DNA of 64,000 nt from the NCBI RefSeq assembly GCF_900109685.1, contig NZ_FOBB01000007.1, positions 310,001 through 374,000 on the forward strand. The letters run 5' to 3'. Numbering within the stretch: the stretch's first letter is position 1; each line of letters starts with the position of its first letter. Shown here in pieces: positions 40,164 through 47,755 of this stretch. Source of the DNA: Chitinophaga rupis. Its GTDB lineage: Bacteria > Bacteroidota > Bacteroidia > Chitinophagales > Chitinophagaceae. A model generated the notes under the pieces. The model was not told the origin of the DNA. It saw only the letters and a list, made by a program, of their open reading frames with translations, and ran no database searches. Position numbers and translations under genes: made by a program.

Positions 40164-40430
40164 ATGGGTCGTTCCATTAAAAAAGGTCCTTACGTAGACC
40201 AAAAATTAGAGCTGAAAGTGGAGAAGATGAATGAAGGCGCAAAGAAAACCGTGATCAAAACATGGAGCCGCCGTTCAACCATCACTCCTGACTTTGTGGG
40301 CCATACGTTTGCGGTACACAATGGTAACAAATTCATCCCTGTATATGTAACAGAGTTTATGGTAGGCCATAAACTGGGTGAATTTGCGCCAACCCGCAAC
40401 TTCAAAGGACACGCTAATAAGAAAATGTAA
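40164..40430 (+). CDS. rpsS: Ribosomal protein uS19
   Basis: 88 residues. MGRSIKKGPYVDQKLELKVE, WSRRSTITPDFVGHTFAVHN and KLGEFAPTRNFKGH are typical. 30S head protein near the A site. Ends with a lysine/methionine tail. Confidence 0.97.
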   Translation: MGRSIKKGPYVDQKLELKVEKMNEGAKKTVIKTWSRRSTITPDFVGHTFAVHNGNKFIPVYVTEFMVGHKLGEFAPTRNFKGHANKKM

Positions 40431-40444
40431 ACATATTGATGTAT

Positions 40445-40505
40445 GAAGTAAGAAGTATGAGGTAAGCGTCCCGCATCATATTTCCTCAGTCCTACTTCGT
40501 ACTTC
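40445..40505 (+). repeat. Intergenic inverted repeat, rpsS-rplV gap
   Basis: Left arm GAAGTAAGAAGTATGAGG (40445-40462) pairs imperfectly with 40484-40505. The arms are built of GAAGTA-like words in tandem. Next to it, AAATATC is repeated before rplV. Confidence 0.6.
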
Positions 40506-40538
40506 AGGCTTCAAATATCAAATATCAAATAATTAACA

Positions 40539-40898
40539 ATGGAAGCAGTAGCTAAGCTGAATAACAATCCCACCTCAACCCGCAAAATGCGTTTGCTGGC
40601 GGATCTGATCCGCGGTCTGGATGTGGAGAAGGCTTTGAATATTTTGAAATTCCATCCAAAGCATCCCAGCGTACCCTTGGAGAAACTGCTGGTATCTGCC
40701 ATTGCTAACTGGAAAGTGAAGAACGAAGGCAATCGTGTAGAAGATGCGAACCTGGTTGTAAAAACTATTTTCGTGGATGGCGGCCGTATCCTGAAAAGAA
40801 TGCGCCCTGCACCGCAAGGTAGAGGTTACCGTGTACGTAAGAGAAGTAACCACGTTACCCTCGTAGTGGACAGCCGTAACGAAACAGTAAAGAAATAA
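40539..40898 (+). CDS. rplV: Ribosomal protein uL22
   Basis: 119 residues. NPTSTRKMRLLADLIRG start; the exit-tunnel hairpin GRILKRMRPAPQGRGYRVRK is present without insertions, the site where macrolide-resistance changes occur elsewhere. Followed 34 bases later by rpsC. Confidence 0.97.
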   Translation: MEAVAKLNNNPTSTRKMRLLADLIRGLDVEKALNILKFHPKHPSVPLEKLLVSAIANWKVKNEGNRVEDANLVVKTIFVDGGRILKRMRPAPQGRGYRVRKRSNHVTLVVDSRNETVKK

Positions 40899-40932
40899 AC
40901 TATTCAACTAATTAGATAAATAAACCAGGAAC

Positions 40933-41757
40933 ATGGGTCAGAAAACAAATCCTATTGGTAACAGGTTAGGTATCATCAGAGGATGGGACTCTAATTGGTA
41001 TGGTAGCAAAAAAGATTACGCTACCAAGCTGATCGAAGATAACAAGATCAGGACTTACCTGAATGCACGTATCAACAAAGGCGGCATTTCACGCGTAGTG
41101 ATCGAAAGAACACTGGGTAAGCTGATCATCACCATCCACACTTCCAAACCTGGTATCATCATAGGTAAAGGTGGTGGCGAAGTAGACCGCATTAAAGAAG
41201 AGCTGAAGAAACTGACCGGCAAGGAGGATGTACAGATCAATATTCTGGAGATCCGCCGTCCGGAAGTAGATGCCAATATCGTTGCCGAAACAATTGCCAA
41301 ACAAATTGAAAGCCGCATCAACTACAAGCGCGCAATCAAAATGGCCATTGCAACTGCTTTAAGAATGGGTGCAGAAGGTATTAAGGTGAAAGTGAGCGGC
41401 CGTTTGGGCGGTGCGGAAATAGCCCGTTCAGAAGAGATCAAACAAGGCCGTACGCCTTTGCATACTTTCCGTATGGATATTGATTATGCTTCCCTGTTTG
41501 CCTTAACCGTTTACGGTAAAATAGGCATCAAGGTATGGATCTGTAAAGGTGAAGTACTGGGCACACGCGATCTGAATCCCAACGTACTTACCGGCAAAGA
41601 AGGTGAAGGACGTACCGGTGGCCGTGGTGGTGAGCACCGTGGCGGCGAACATGGTGGTGAAAGAAGGGATCATGGCAACCGTGGTGGCGGCGGAAGAGAT
41701 AACCGCGGCGGCGGTGGTGGAAGAGACAACCGTGGTGGCGGCGGTGGTCGCAGATAA
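40933..41757 (+). CDS. rpsC: Ribosomal protein uS3 with an RGG-rich C-terminal tail
   Basis: 274 residues against about 233 in E. coli. The KH domain GIIIGKGGGEVDRIKEELKK (74-93) and the S3 C-domain (to about 220) are normal. Residues 221-274 form a Gly/Arg-rich tail with units such as RGGEHRGGEH and RDNRGGGGG, coded by near-tandem DNA repeats around 41690-41755. RGG tails bind RNA; the role on the ribosome is not known to me. 30S mRNA-entry protein. Confidence 0.97.
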   Translation: MGQKTNPIGNRLGIIRGWDSNWYGSKKDYATKLIEDNKIRTYLNARINKGGISRVVIERTLGKLIITIHTSKPGIIIGKGGGEVDRIKEELKKLTGKEDVQINILEIRRPEVDANIVAETIAKQIESRINYKRAIKMAIATALRMGAEGIKVKVSGRLGGAEIARSEEIKQGRTPLHTFRMDIDYASLFALTVYGKIGIKVWICKGEVLGTRDLNPNVLTGKEGEGRTGGRGGEHRGGEHGGERRDHGNRGGGGRDNRGGGGGRDNRGGGGGRR

Positions 41758-41800
41758 GTGGCATAAACAATTTTCGATTAACAATTAATAACATATAACA

Positions 41801-42220
41801 ATGTTACAGCCCAAGAGAACGAAACACAGGAAAATGCACAAAGGCCGCATTAAAGGTAATGCCAAGCGTGGTGCTGAGCTTTCCTTTGGTACGTTCGGAC
41901 TTAAAGCATTAGAACCGAAATGGATCACTGACCGGCAGATAGAAGCTGCACGTGTGGCCTTAACAAGGCATATGAAACGTGAAGGTAACGTGTGGATCCG
42001 TATTTTCCCTGACAAATCCATTACTGCCAAACCGCTGGAAGTGAGGATGGGTAAAGGTAAAGGTGCTCCTGATCACTGGGCGGCTGTGGTAAAACCAGGC
42101 CGTATCCTGTTCGAAGCAGACGGCGTTTCCTTACAGGTAGCCAAGGAAGCAATGGAGCTGGCTGCACAGAAACTGCCTATTAAAGTGAAGTTTGTTGTGC
42201 GCCACGATTACGTTGCGTAA
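41801..42220 (+). CDS. rplP: Ribosomal protein uL16
   Basis: 139 residues. MLQPKRTKHRKMHKGRIKGN at the start; WIRIFPDKSITAKPLEVRMG with the conserved basic loop near the PTC/A-site tRNA elbow. Position between rpsC and rpmC is the usual one. Confidence 0.97.
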   Translation: MLQPKRTKHRKMHKGRIKGNAKRGAELSFGTFGLKALEPKWITDRQIEAARVALTRHMKREGNVWIRIFPDKSITAKPLEVRMGKGKGAPDHWAAVVKPGRILFEADGVSLQVAKEAMELAAQKLPIKVKFVVRHDYVA

Positions 42221-42273
42221 GTGAAGATCGAGCTATCAATTACAAGTAAATCAGTAAAATAAAAATTACAGCA

Positions 42274-42477
42274 ATGGCAGCAAAAGAAAAGCTGGATCTG
42301 AAAAGCCTGAGTCAGCAGGATCTGAAAGAAAAGATCACTGAGGAGCAACTGCGCTTGAAGAAGATTACGTTTAGTCATGCCATCACGCCGATCGAAAATC
42401 CAATGAGCATCCGCTCTTTGAGAAGGGAGATCGCCCGGATGAAAACTGAACTGCATAAAAGAGAGCTGGGCTTTTAA
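42274..42477 (+). CDS. rpmC: Ribosomal protein uL29
   Basis: 67 residues, two-helix protein near the exit tunnel. LKSLSQQDLKEKITEEQLR and IENPMSIRSLRREIARMKTE are the expected helices. Starts ATG at 42274; 53 bases after rplP. Confidence 0.95.
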   Translation: MAAKEKLDLKSLSQQDLKEKITEEQLRLKKITFSHAITPIENPMSIRSLRREIARMKTELHKRELGF

Positions 42478-42578
42478 GTTCAAACGGGCAGCCGGCAGGC
42501 CACCCCGTAAAAGCATACAACATTTATAAACCCTTCCGCAACAACGGAATGGTTTGAAGGGAAAAAATACTTTCAACA

Positions 42579-42839
42579 ATGACCGAAATAAGAAATTTAA
42601 GAAAAACCAGGACCGGCGTGGTATCCAGCAACAAAATGGATAAAACCATCACCGTTAGCGTGGAACGTAAAGTGAAGCACCCGATCTATGGTAAGTTCGT
42701 GAAAAAAACTACCAAGTTCATGGCGCACGACGAAAAGAACGAGTGCAGCATCGGCGATACCGTTAGAATAATGGAATCCCGCCCGCTGAGCAAGAACAAG
42801 TGCTGGAGACTGGTAGAAGTAATCGAAAAGGTAAAATAA
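42579..42839 (+). CDS. rpsQ: Ribosomal protein uS17
   Basis: 86 residues. RKTRTGVVSSNKMDKTITV and KHPIYGKFVKKTTKFMAHDE, OB-fold core; typical ending WRLVEVIEKVK. Primary 16S-binding protein. 101 bases after rpmC, a gap with a small TTCCG/CGGAA hairpin. Confidence 0.97.
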   Translation: MTEIRNLRKTRTGVVSSNKMDKTITVSVERKVKHPIYGKFVKKTTKFMAHDEKNECSIGDTVRIMESRPLSKNKCWRLVEVIEKVK

Positions 42840-42909
42840 TTTATTACTTGTTTCAAGCTCCACACCGGCGTTCCCGGGTGTAGCCGCTGACTAAACAAAA
42901 CTTAGTACG

Positions 42910-43278
42910 ATGATACAACAAGAATCAAGGCTGAATGTAGCTGATAACAGCGGTGCCAAAGAGGTGCTGTGTATAAGAGTGTTAGGCAACTCCGGCCAGG
43001 ACTATGCGAAAGTGGGCGATAAGATCGTAGTGACAGTGAAAGACGCAATCCCCGCCGGTGGCGTGAAAAAAGGAATGGTTACCAAAGCGGTGATCGTAAG
43101 AACCAAGAACAAGCTGCGCCGGAAAGACGGTTCCTATATCCGTTTTGACGATAATGCCGTTGTATTGCTGAATAACTCCGACGAGCCCCGCGGTACCCGT
43201 ATTTTCGGTCCGGTTGCCCGTGAGCTGCGCGATAAGGGATACATGAAGATCATCTCTCTGGCTCCTGAGGTGCTGTAA
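42910..43278 (+). CDS. rplN: Ribosomal protein uL14
   Basis: 122 residues, the standard length. MIQQESRLNVADNSGAKEVL, KGMVTKAVIVRTK and FDDNAVVLLNN are highly conserved. Intersubunit-bridge protein and binding site of the silencing factor RsfS. A 190-base gap with a long AT-rich inverted repeat and an internal promoter follows. Confidence 0.98.
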   Translation: MIQQESRLNVADNSGAKEVLCIRVLGNSGQDYAKVGDKIVVTVKDAIPAGGVKKGMVTKAVIVRTKNKLRRKDGSYIRFDDNAVVLLNNSDEPRGTRIFGPVARELRDKGYMKIISLAPEVL

Positions 43279-43292
43279 GAAAAAGTAAAAAA

Positions 43293-43381
43293 TAAAAAAG
43301 TAAAAGGTAAAAAGGATCAGAGGGTAGGGTATAGGAGCAGATTGAGTTACAAAGTTTTAATTTTTAACTTTTACTTTTTTA
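43293..43381 (+). repeat. Long AT inverted repeat in the rplN-rplX gap
   Basis: 21-base arms 43293-43313 and 43361-43381 are complementary with one mismatch. The left arm is part of a tandem AAGTAAAAAA/AAAAGGTAAAA array. The right arm abuts the -7 element of an internal promoter. Confidence 0.75.
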
Positions 43382-43383
43382 CT

Positions 43384-43391
43384 TATCTTTG
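43384..43391 (+). promoter_or_regulatory. Internal promoter -7 element TATCTTTG before rplX
   Basis: TATCTTTG fits TAnnTTTG and is followed by CAGCCCG, matching TATCTTTG-CAGTCC before infA. The -33 region is AT-rich without a TTTG, so strength is uncertain. It would give the spc genes from rplX a separate promoter. Confidence 0.6.
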
Positions 43392-43424
43392 CAGCCCGTT
43401 TCACAAAAACGAGACAAAATTTAT

Positions 43425-43448
43425 CAAGCGAAACAAAGGTTTCGCTTG
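43425..43448 (+). promoter_or_regulatory. Perfect leader hairpin before rplX
   Basis: 10-bp perfect stem CAAGCGAAAC/GTTTCGCTTG (43425-43434 with 43439-43448), loop AAAG, 20 bases before the rplX ATG and about 30 bases into the transcript from 43384. No T-tract, so an attenuating or protein-binding hairpin rather than a terminator. Confidence 0.55.
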
Positions 43449-43468
43449 GCGTTTATAAATAAACAAAA

Positions 43469-43807
43469 ATGAAAACTAGATTCAAGCCTAAGTTCAACAT
43501 TAAGAAGGGCGACATGGTGGTAGTGATCACTGGTGACGACAAGGACCGGACCAAGCCGCGCAAGGTGCTGGAAGTGCTGGTAGACAAAGCCCGCGTAATG
43601 GTAGAAGGTGTTAACATCATCACCAAACACACCAAACCTACTGCACAGAACACCAAAGGTGGTATTGTAAAGCAGGAGGCCCCCATCGCCATTTCTAACG
43701 TAATGTTGTGGGATGCGAAGGCTGGTAAACCTACCAGGGTGAACAGGCAGAGAGAAAACGGTAAATTAGTTCGTATAGCTAAAAAATCAGGGGAGGTAAT
43801 TAAATAA
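43469..43807 (+). CDS. rplX: Ribosomal protein uL24
   Basis: 112 residues. IKKGDMVVVITGDDKDRTKP, the KOW motif, then EGVNIITKHTKPTAQNTKGG. Assembly initiator of the 50S subunit. Stop overlaps the rplE ATG by one base (TAATG), so translation is coupled. Confidence 0.97.
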   Translation: MKTRFKPKFNIKKGDMVVVITGDDKDRTKPRKVLEVLVDKARVMVEGVNIITKHTKPTAQNTKGGIVKQEAPIAISNVMLWDAKAGKPTRVNRQRENGKLVRIAKKSGEVIK

Positions 43808-44376
43808 TGGCAACTACTACATACATTCCCAGGCTGCAGCAGAAATACCGTGATGAGGTGAAAGCTGCTTTGATGAAGAAATTCGGTTACAAAACCGTTA
43901 TGCAGGTACCCCGCCTGGTTAAGATTTGCCTGAACCAGGGTATCAATGGTGCCGTTAGCGATAAAAAACTGGTGGACATCGCAGTAGACGAAATGACCCG
44001 TGTTGCTGGTCAGAAAGCTATTGCCACCCTGTCTAAAAAAGATATCTCCAACTTTAAGCTCAGGAAGAACATGCCTATCGGCGCCCGCGTAACCCTGCGT
44101 GGAACCAATATGTACGATTTCCTGGACCGTCTGGTAGCAGTATCTTTACCCCGTGTACGTGACTTTAAAGGCGTAAATGAAAAAGCATTCGATGGCCGCG
44201 GTAACTATACCCTGGGTATCACCGAGCAGATCATTTTCCCTGAAATAGATATCGATAAGGTAACCAAGATTGCCGGGATGGATATCACCTTTGTAACGAC
44301 TGCCAACACCAACGAAGAAGCTTACGAGCTGCTGAAAGAGTTAGGTATGCCGTTCAAGAACATGAAAAAAGACTAA
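43807..44376 (+). CDS. rplE: Ribosomal protein uL5
   Basis: 189 residues. RLQQKYRDEVKAALMKKFGY start, IGARVTLRGTNMYDFLDRL and the GNYTLGITEQIIFPEI segment. Binds 5S rRNA in the central protuberance. The ATG sits in the stop of rplX. Confidence 0.97.
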   Translation: MATTTYIPRLQQKYRDEVKAALMKKFGYKTVMQVPRLVKICLNQGINGAVSDKKLVDIAVDEMTRVAGQKAIATLSKKDISNFKLRKNMPIGARVTLRGTNMYDFLDRLVAVSLPRVRDFKGVNEKAFDGRGNYTLGITEQIIFPEIDIDKVTKIAGMDITFVTTANTNEEAYELLKELGMPFKNMKKD

Positions 44377-44404
44377 TCAGACATTATAAACCTTACATTA
44401 TAAA

Positions 44405-44674
44405 ATGGCAAAAGAATCCGTAAAAGCCAGGCAAAGGAAGAGAGAAGCAATGGTAGCCAAGTTTGCAGAAAAGCGCGCAGCCCTGAAAGCTGAAGGCGAT
44501 TATGCAGCATTGGACCTGTTGCCTAAAAATGCTTCCCCCGTTCGTTTAAAGAACAGGTGCCAGCTCACCGGCCGTCCTAAAGGTTACATGCGTCACTTCG
44601 GCATTTGCCGTAACATGTTCCGCGACCTGGCCCTGGCTGGTAAAATACCCGGCGTAAGAAAAGCAAGCTGGTAA
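44405..44674 (+). CDS. rpsN: Ribosomal protein uS14, zinc-free type
   Basis: 89 residues, the long (C-minus) form without the zinc-binding CxxC pairs. RQRKREAMVAKFAEKRAALK and KNRCQLTGRPKGYMRHFGIC are typical. 30S head protein. Followed by a gap with a strong inverted repeat. Confidence 0.97.
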   Translation: MAKESVKARQRKREAMVAKFAEKRAALKAEGDYAALDLLPKNASPVRLKNRCQLTGRPKGYMRHFGICRNMFRDLALAGKIPGVRKASW

Positions 44675-44680
44675 GCTCCC

Positions 44681-44718
44681 TTTACGATTGTAGATTTTAG
44701 GAAATCGCAGATCGTAAA
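44681..44718 (+). repeat. Inverted repeat in the rpsN-rpsH gap
   Basis: TTTACGAT/ATCGTAAA (44681-44688 with 44711-44718) with inner GATTT/AAATC, followed by a T7 run (44719-44725), so it could act as a partial terminator. The arms contain GATTGTAGATTT words. Confidence 0.65.
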
Positions 44719-44786
44719 TTTTTTTGATTTTCCTTTCTATAACTGACTGGATATCGCATTGTAACACTTTTAACTTTTTACAAACA

Positions 44787-45185
44787 ATGGTTACTGATCC
44801 AATAGCAGACTTCCTGACCAGGATCCGGAATGCTCAAATGGCCAACCACAGGATCGTGGAAATCCCGGCCTCCAAACTGAAAAAGCGTATCACTGAGATA
44901 CTGTACGACAAAGGTTATATCCTGAAGTACAAATTTGAGGAAGACACCAAACAGGGCCTGATCAAAATAGCTCTGAAATACGATCCTCAGACCAAAATAC
45001 CTGCCATTACCGATTTACAACGTATCAGCCGTCCCGGTTTGCGTCAATATTCCAAACCTGGTGATTTCCGCCGTATTAAGAACGGTCTGGGCGTGGCTAT
45101 CATCTCTACCTCCAAAGGGGTAATGACCGATAAAGAAGCCAAAGCACAGAACGTAGGCGGCGAAGTAGTTTGCTACGTTTATTAA
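44787..45185 (+). CDS. rpsH: Ribosomal protein uS8
   Basis: 132 residues from the ATG at 44787 (MVTDPIADFLTRIRNAQ); the frame is open further upstream, but homologues start here. RPGLRQYSKP and GVAIISTSKGVMTDKEAK are typical. In E. coli S8 represses the spc operon by binding an rplE leader that mimics its 16S site; no such mimic was identified here. Confidence 0.96.
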   Translation: MVTDPIADFLTRIRNAQMANHRIVEIPASKLKKRITEILYDKGYILKYKFEEDTKQGLIKIALKYDPQTKIPAITDLQRISRPGLRQYSKPGDFRRIKNGLGVAIISTSKGVMTDKEAKAQNVGGEVVCYVY

Positions 45186-45275
45186 TATATACCAGCGGTG
45201 TATCTGACAATTAAGCCTTTTATAAGGGGCTGAACACGGACCACCGGTACTTATAACAAACATAAAACTTATAAC

Positions 45276-45830
45276 ATGTCACGTATAGGGAAAAGTCCCA
45301 TCAAATTAGCCAGCGGGGTAACAGTTACTGTTTCCCCGGCTAATGAAATTACAGTAAAAGGCCCGAAGGGTGAGCTGAAACGGAGCATTGACCGGGATAT
45401 TACTGTAGAAGTGAAAGATGGGGTGCTGAACGTAACCCGTCCTACAGATCAGATCCGTCACCGTGCCCTGCATGGTTTGTACCGCGCGCTGATCGCAAAC
45501 ATGGTAAAAGGTGTAACCGATGGTTTCAAACAGCAGCTGGAGCTGGTAGGTGTAGGTTATAAAGCCGCCAACCAGGGTCAGTTACTGGACCTGTCATTAG
45601 GTTACTCTCACAATATTGTATTCGAAGTACCCAAGGAGCTGAAGGTAGCCACCTTAACAGAAAAAGGTGCCAACCCTAAGATTATGCTGGAAGGTATTGA
45701 TAACCAGTTATTAGGCCAGGTAGCCGCTAAACTTCGCAGCCTGCGTAAACCAGAGCCTTACAAGGGTAAAGGTGTTCGCTACAGCAATGAAGTGGTTCGT
45801 AAGAAAGCAGGTAAGTCTGCAGGTAAATAA
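45276..45830 (+). CDS. rplF: Ribosomal protein uL6
   Basis: 184 residues. MSRIGKSPIKLASGVTVTVS start; GVGYKAANQGQLLDLSLGYSH and the C-terminal EPYKGKGVRYSNEVVRKKAG are typical. Duplicated domain fold; near the factor-binding site. Confidence 0.97.
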   Translation: MSRIGKSPIKLASGVTVTVSPANEITVKGPKGELKRSIDRDITVEVKDGVLNVTRPTDQIRHRALHGLYRALIANMVKGVTDGFKQQLELVGVGYKAANQGQLLDLSLGYSHNIVFEVPKELKVATLTEKGANPKIMLEGIDNQLLGQVAAKLRSLRKPEPYKGKGVRYSNEVVRKKAGKSAGK

Positions 45831-45836
45831 CTAGCA

Positions 45837-45877
45837 GGCAGTTAGCAGCCGGCCATCGCCAATAGCTGCTAACTGCC
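45837..45877 (+). repeat. Inverted repeat in the rplF-rplR gap
   Basis: Perfect 13-bp arms GGCAGTTAGCAGC/GCTGCTAACTGCC (45837-45849 with 45865-45877), loop of 15, no T-tract. A smaller GCCCG/CGGGC pair follows at about 45893. Confidence 0.8.
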
Positions 45878-45925
45878 GCTGCAAATACTAAAGCCCGGCA
45901 GCATCGGGCGTAAAAACTGAAAACA

Positions 45926-46279
45926 ATGATTACTAAAGAAGTTAAGAGACAGAAGATCCGTTACCGCATCCGTAAAAAGATCAGCGGTACCGCACAAAAG
46001 CCCAGGTTGTCTGTATTTCGCAGCAACAGCGATATTTACGTACAATTGATCGATGATACCACTGGTACCACTCTGGCTGCTGCCTCTTCCCGCGATAAGG
46101 ACATCAAGGCGCAAACAGGCACCAAAAGCGAAAAGTCTAAGCTGGTAGGCGCTGCCCTGGCTGCAAAGGCAAAAGCTGTAGGTATAACTGCCTGCACCTT
46201 TGACCGTGGTGGTTATTTATACCATGGCCGTGTAAAGAGTGTTGCAGATGGCGCAAGAGAAGGTGGCCTGCAGTTCTAA
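45926..46279 (+). CDS. rplR: Ribosomal protein uL18
   Basis: 117 residues. RYRIRKKISGTAQKPRLSVF, then TCTFDRGGYLYHGRVKSVAD, ending REGGLQF. Binds 5S rRNA with uL5. Normal place between rplF and rpsE. Confidence 0.97.
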   Translation: MITKEVKRQKIRYRIRKKISGTAQKPRLSVFRSNSDIYVQLIDDTTGTTLAAASSRDKDIKAQTGTKSEKSKLVGAALAAKAKAVGITACTFDRGGYLYHGRVKSVADGAREGGLQF

Positions 46280-46326
46280 ACTTAATCGTAAATCTGAAAT
46301 CGTAATTCGCAATCGCAATTAATAAA

Positions 46327-46845
46327 ATGGCAAAGAATTCATTCAATAAAGTAAAGGCCGGTGACCTGGAGTTGAAGGAAAAGGTGGTGGCCATCAACCG
46401 TGTTACCAAAACCACTAAAGGCGGACGTACTTTTAGTTTCTCCGCACTGGTGGTAGTAGGCAACGAGAACGGCGTGGTGGGTCATGGACTGGGTAAAGCC
46501 AAGGAAGTGCAGGAAGCTATTACTAAAGGTATTGATGATGCTAAGAAAAATCTGATCAAGATACCCGTAATGAAAGGCACCATTCCGCACGACCAGCTGG
46601 CTAAAGAAGGCGCTGCTAAAGTGCTGATCAAACCCGCTGCCCATGGTACCGGTGTAATTGCCGGAGGTTCTATGCGTGCCGTGCTGGAAAGCGCTGGTAT
46701 TACGGACGTGCTGGCAAAATCACTGGGTTCTGCCAATCCGCACAACGTGGTAAAAGCTACCTTTAAAGCATTAGGCCTGCTGCGCGAGCCTATCCAGATA
46801 GCTAAAACCAGAAGCGTGTCCCTGAAGAAGGTATTTAACGGATAA
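46327..46845 (+). CDS. rpsE: Ribosomal protein uS5
   Basis: 172 residues. Double-stranded RNA-binding-type domain KEKVVAINRVTKTTKGGRTF, then NGVVGHGLGKAKEVQEAITK and GTGVIAGGSMRAVLESAGI. Accuracy centre of the 30S and mRNA entry. Codon AAC/GGA ends before rpmD. Confidence 0.97.
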   Translation: MAKNSFNKVKAGDLELKEKVVAINRVTKTTKGGRTFSFSALVVVGNENGVVGHGLGKAKEVQEAITKGIDDAKKNLIKIPVMKGTIPHDQLAKEGAAKVLIKPAAHGTGVIAGGSMRAVLESAGITDVLAKSLGSANPHNVVKATFKALGLLREPIQIAKTRSVSLKKVFNG

Positions 46846-46880
46846 TCCCTGCTTATCCAAGACAAGTAATTCAACTTATT

Positions 46881-47066
46881 ATGGCAAAGATCAAGATCAC
46901 TCAGGTTAAAAGTGGTATAGACCGTCCTGAAAGGCAGAAACTGACCTTAAAGGCGTTGGGCCTTAAGAAAATGCACGCTAGCGTTGAAGTAGAGGCTACC
47001 CCTCAGATCAATGGCATGGTGCGTAAGGTACACCACCTGGTAACCGTAGAAGAAGTGAAAGGCTAA
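46881..47066 (+). CDS. rpmD: Ribosomal protein uL30
   Basis: 61 residues. KIKITQVKSGIDRPERQK and HHLVTVEEVKG ending are typical. Only 35 bases after rpsE; a 164-base gap follows, containing a possible TACTTTTG element at 47099-47106. Confidence 0.94.
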   Translation: MAKIKITQVKSGIDRPERQKLTLKALGLKKMHASVEVEATPQINGMVRKVHHLVTVEEVKG

Positions 47067-47230
47067 GCCCACTGTGCTCAGTCTTCACTAAATAATACTA
47101 CTTTTGCGTTGGTATTAGAAAATAACATCTATATTTAAGCGAGCGGTTAATTTCCGCGTAAGTAAAAAAAATTATTATGAAACCGAGCATGCAATGCGAG
47201 GTTCCATGAGGCCAAAAAAAATATTGACGA

Positions 47231-47677
47231 ATGAATCTGCATACACTGCAACCTGCTAAAGGTTCTGTACATAAAGAGAAACGCCTGGGTCGTGGGGAAG
47301 CTTCCGGTAAAGGTGGTACTTCTACAAAAGGTAATAAAGGTCATCAGTCCCGTAACGGTTATTCCAGCAAAAAAGGTCACGAAGGTGGTCAGATGCCTAT
47401 TCAGCGTCGTTTGCCTAAACGTGGTTTCAAAAGCATCGATCCTTTAGAATATAAGGTCTTCAACGTAGGTCAGCTGGATCACCTGGTTGAAAAATACGGT
47501 CTGCAGGATTTCACAGTTGATAACCTGTATGCTAACGGCCTGGTGAACAAAACCGCCAAAGTGAAGCTGTTAGGCCAGGGAGAACTGAAAGCCAAAGTAA
47601 CCGTAAAGGTGAACGCAATCAGTGAAAAAGCCAAACAGCTGATCGAAAAAGCTGGTGGGTCTGTAGAACTGGTATAA
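47231..47677 (+). CDS. rplO: Ribosomal protein uL15
   Basis: 148 residues. The RNA-binding Gly-rich N-terminus KRLGRGEASGKGGTSTKGNK and GHEGGQMPIQRRLPKRGFKS are as in homologues. 50S late-assembly protein. A terminator-like hairpin lies between it and secY. Confidence 0.97.
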   Translation: MNLHTLQPAKGSVHKEKRLGRGEASGKGGTSTKGNKGHQSRNGYSSKKGHEGGQMPIQRRLPKRGFKSIDPLEYKVFNVGQLDHLVEKYGLQDFTVDNLYANGLVNKTAKVKLLGQGELKAKVTVKVNAISEKAKQLIEKAGGSVELV

Positions 47678-47693
47678 GACTTTACGACTGAGG

Positions 47694-47720
47694 AGACGCC
47701 TACGGAGTAGTGCGTCTTTT
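47694..47720 (+). terminator. Weak terminator or attenuator between rplO and secY
   Basis: AGACGC/GCGTCT (47694-47699 with 47712-47717), loop of 12, then TTT. The stem is short, so partial readthrough to secY is expected. Confidence 0.45.
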
Positions 47721-47755
47721 CGAATTTAATAGCGCTATTAAACCTTTATCTTCCT

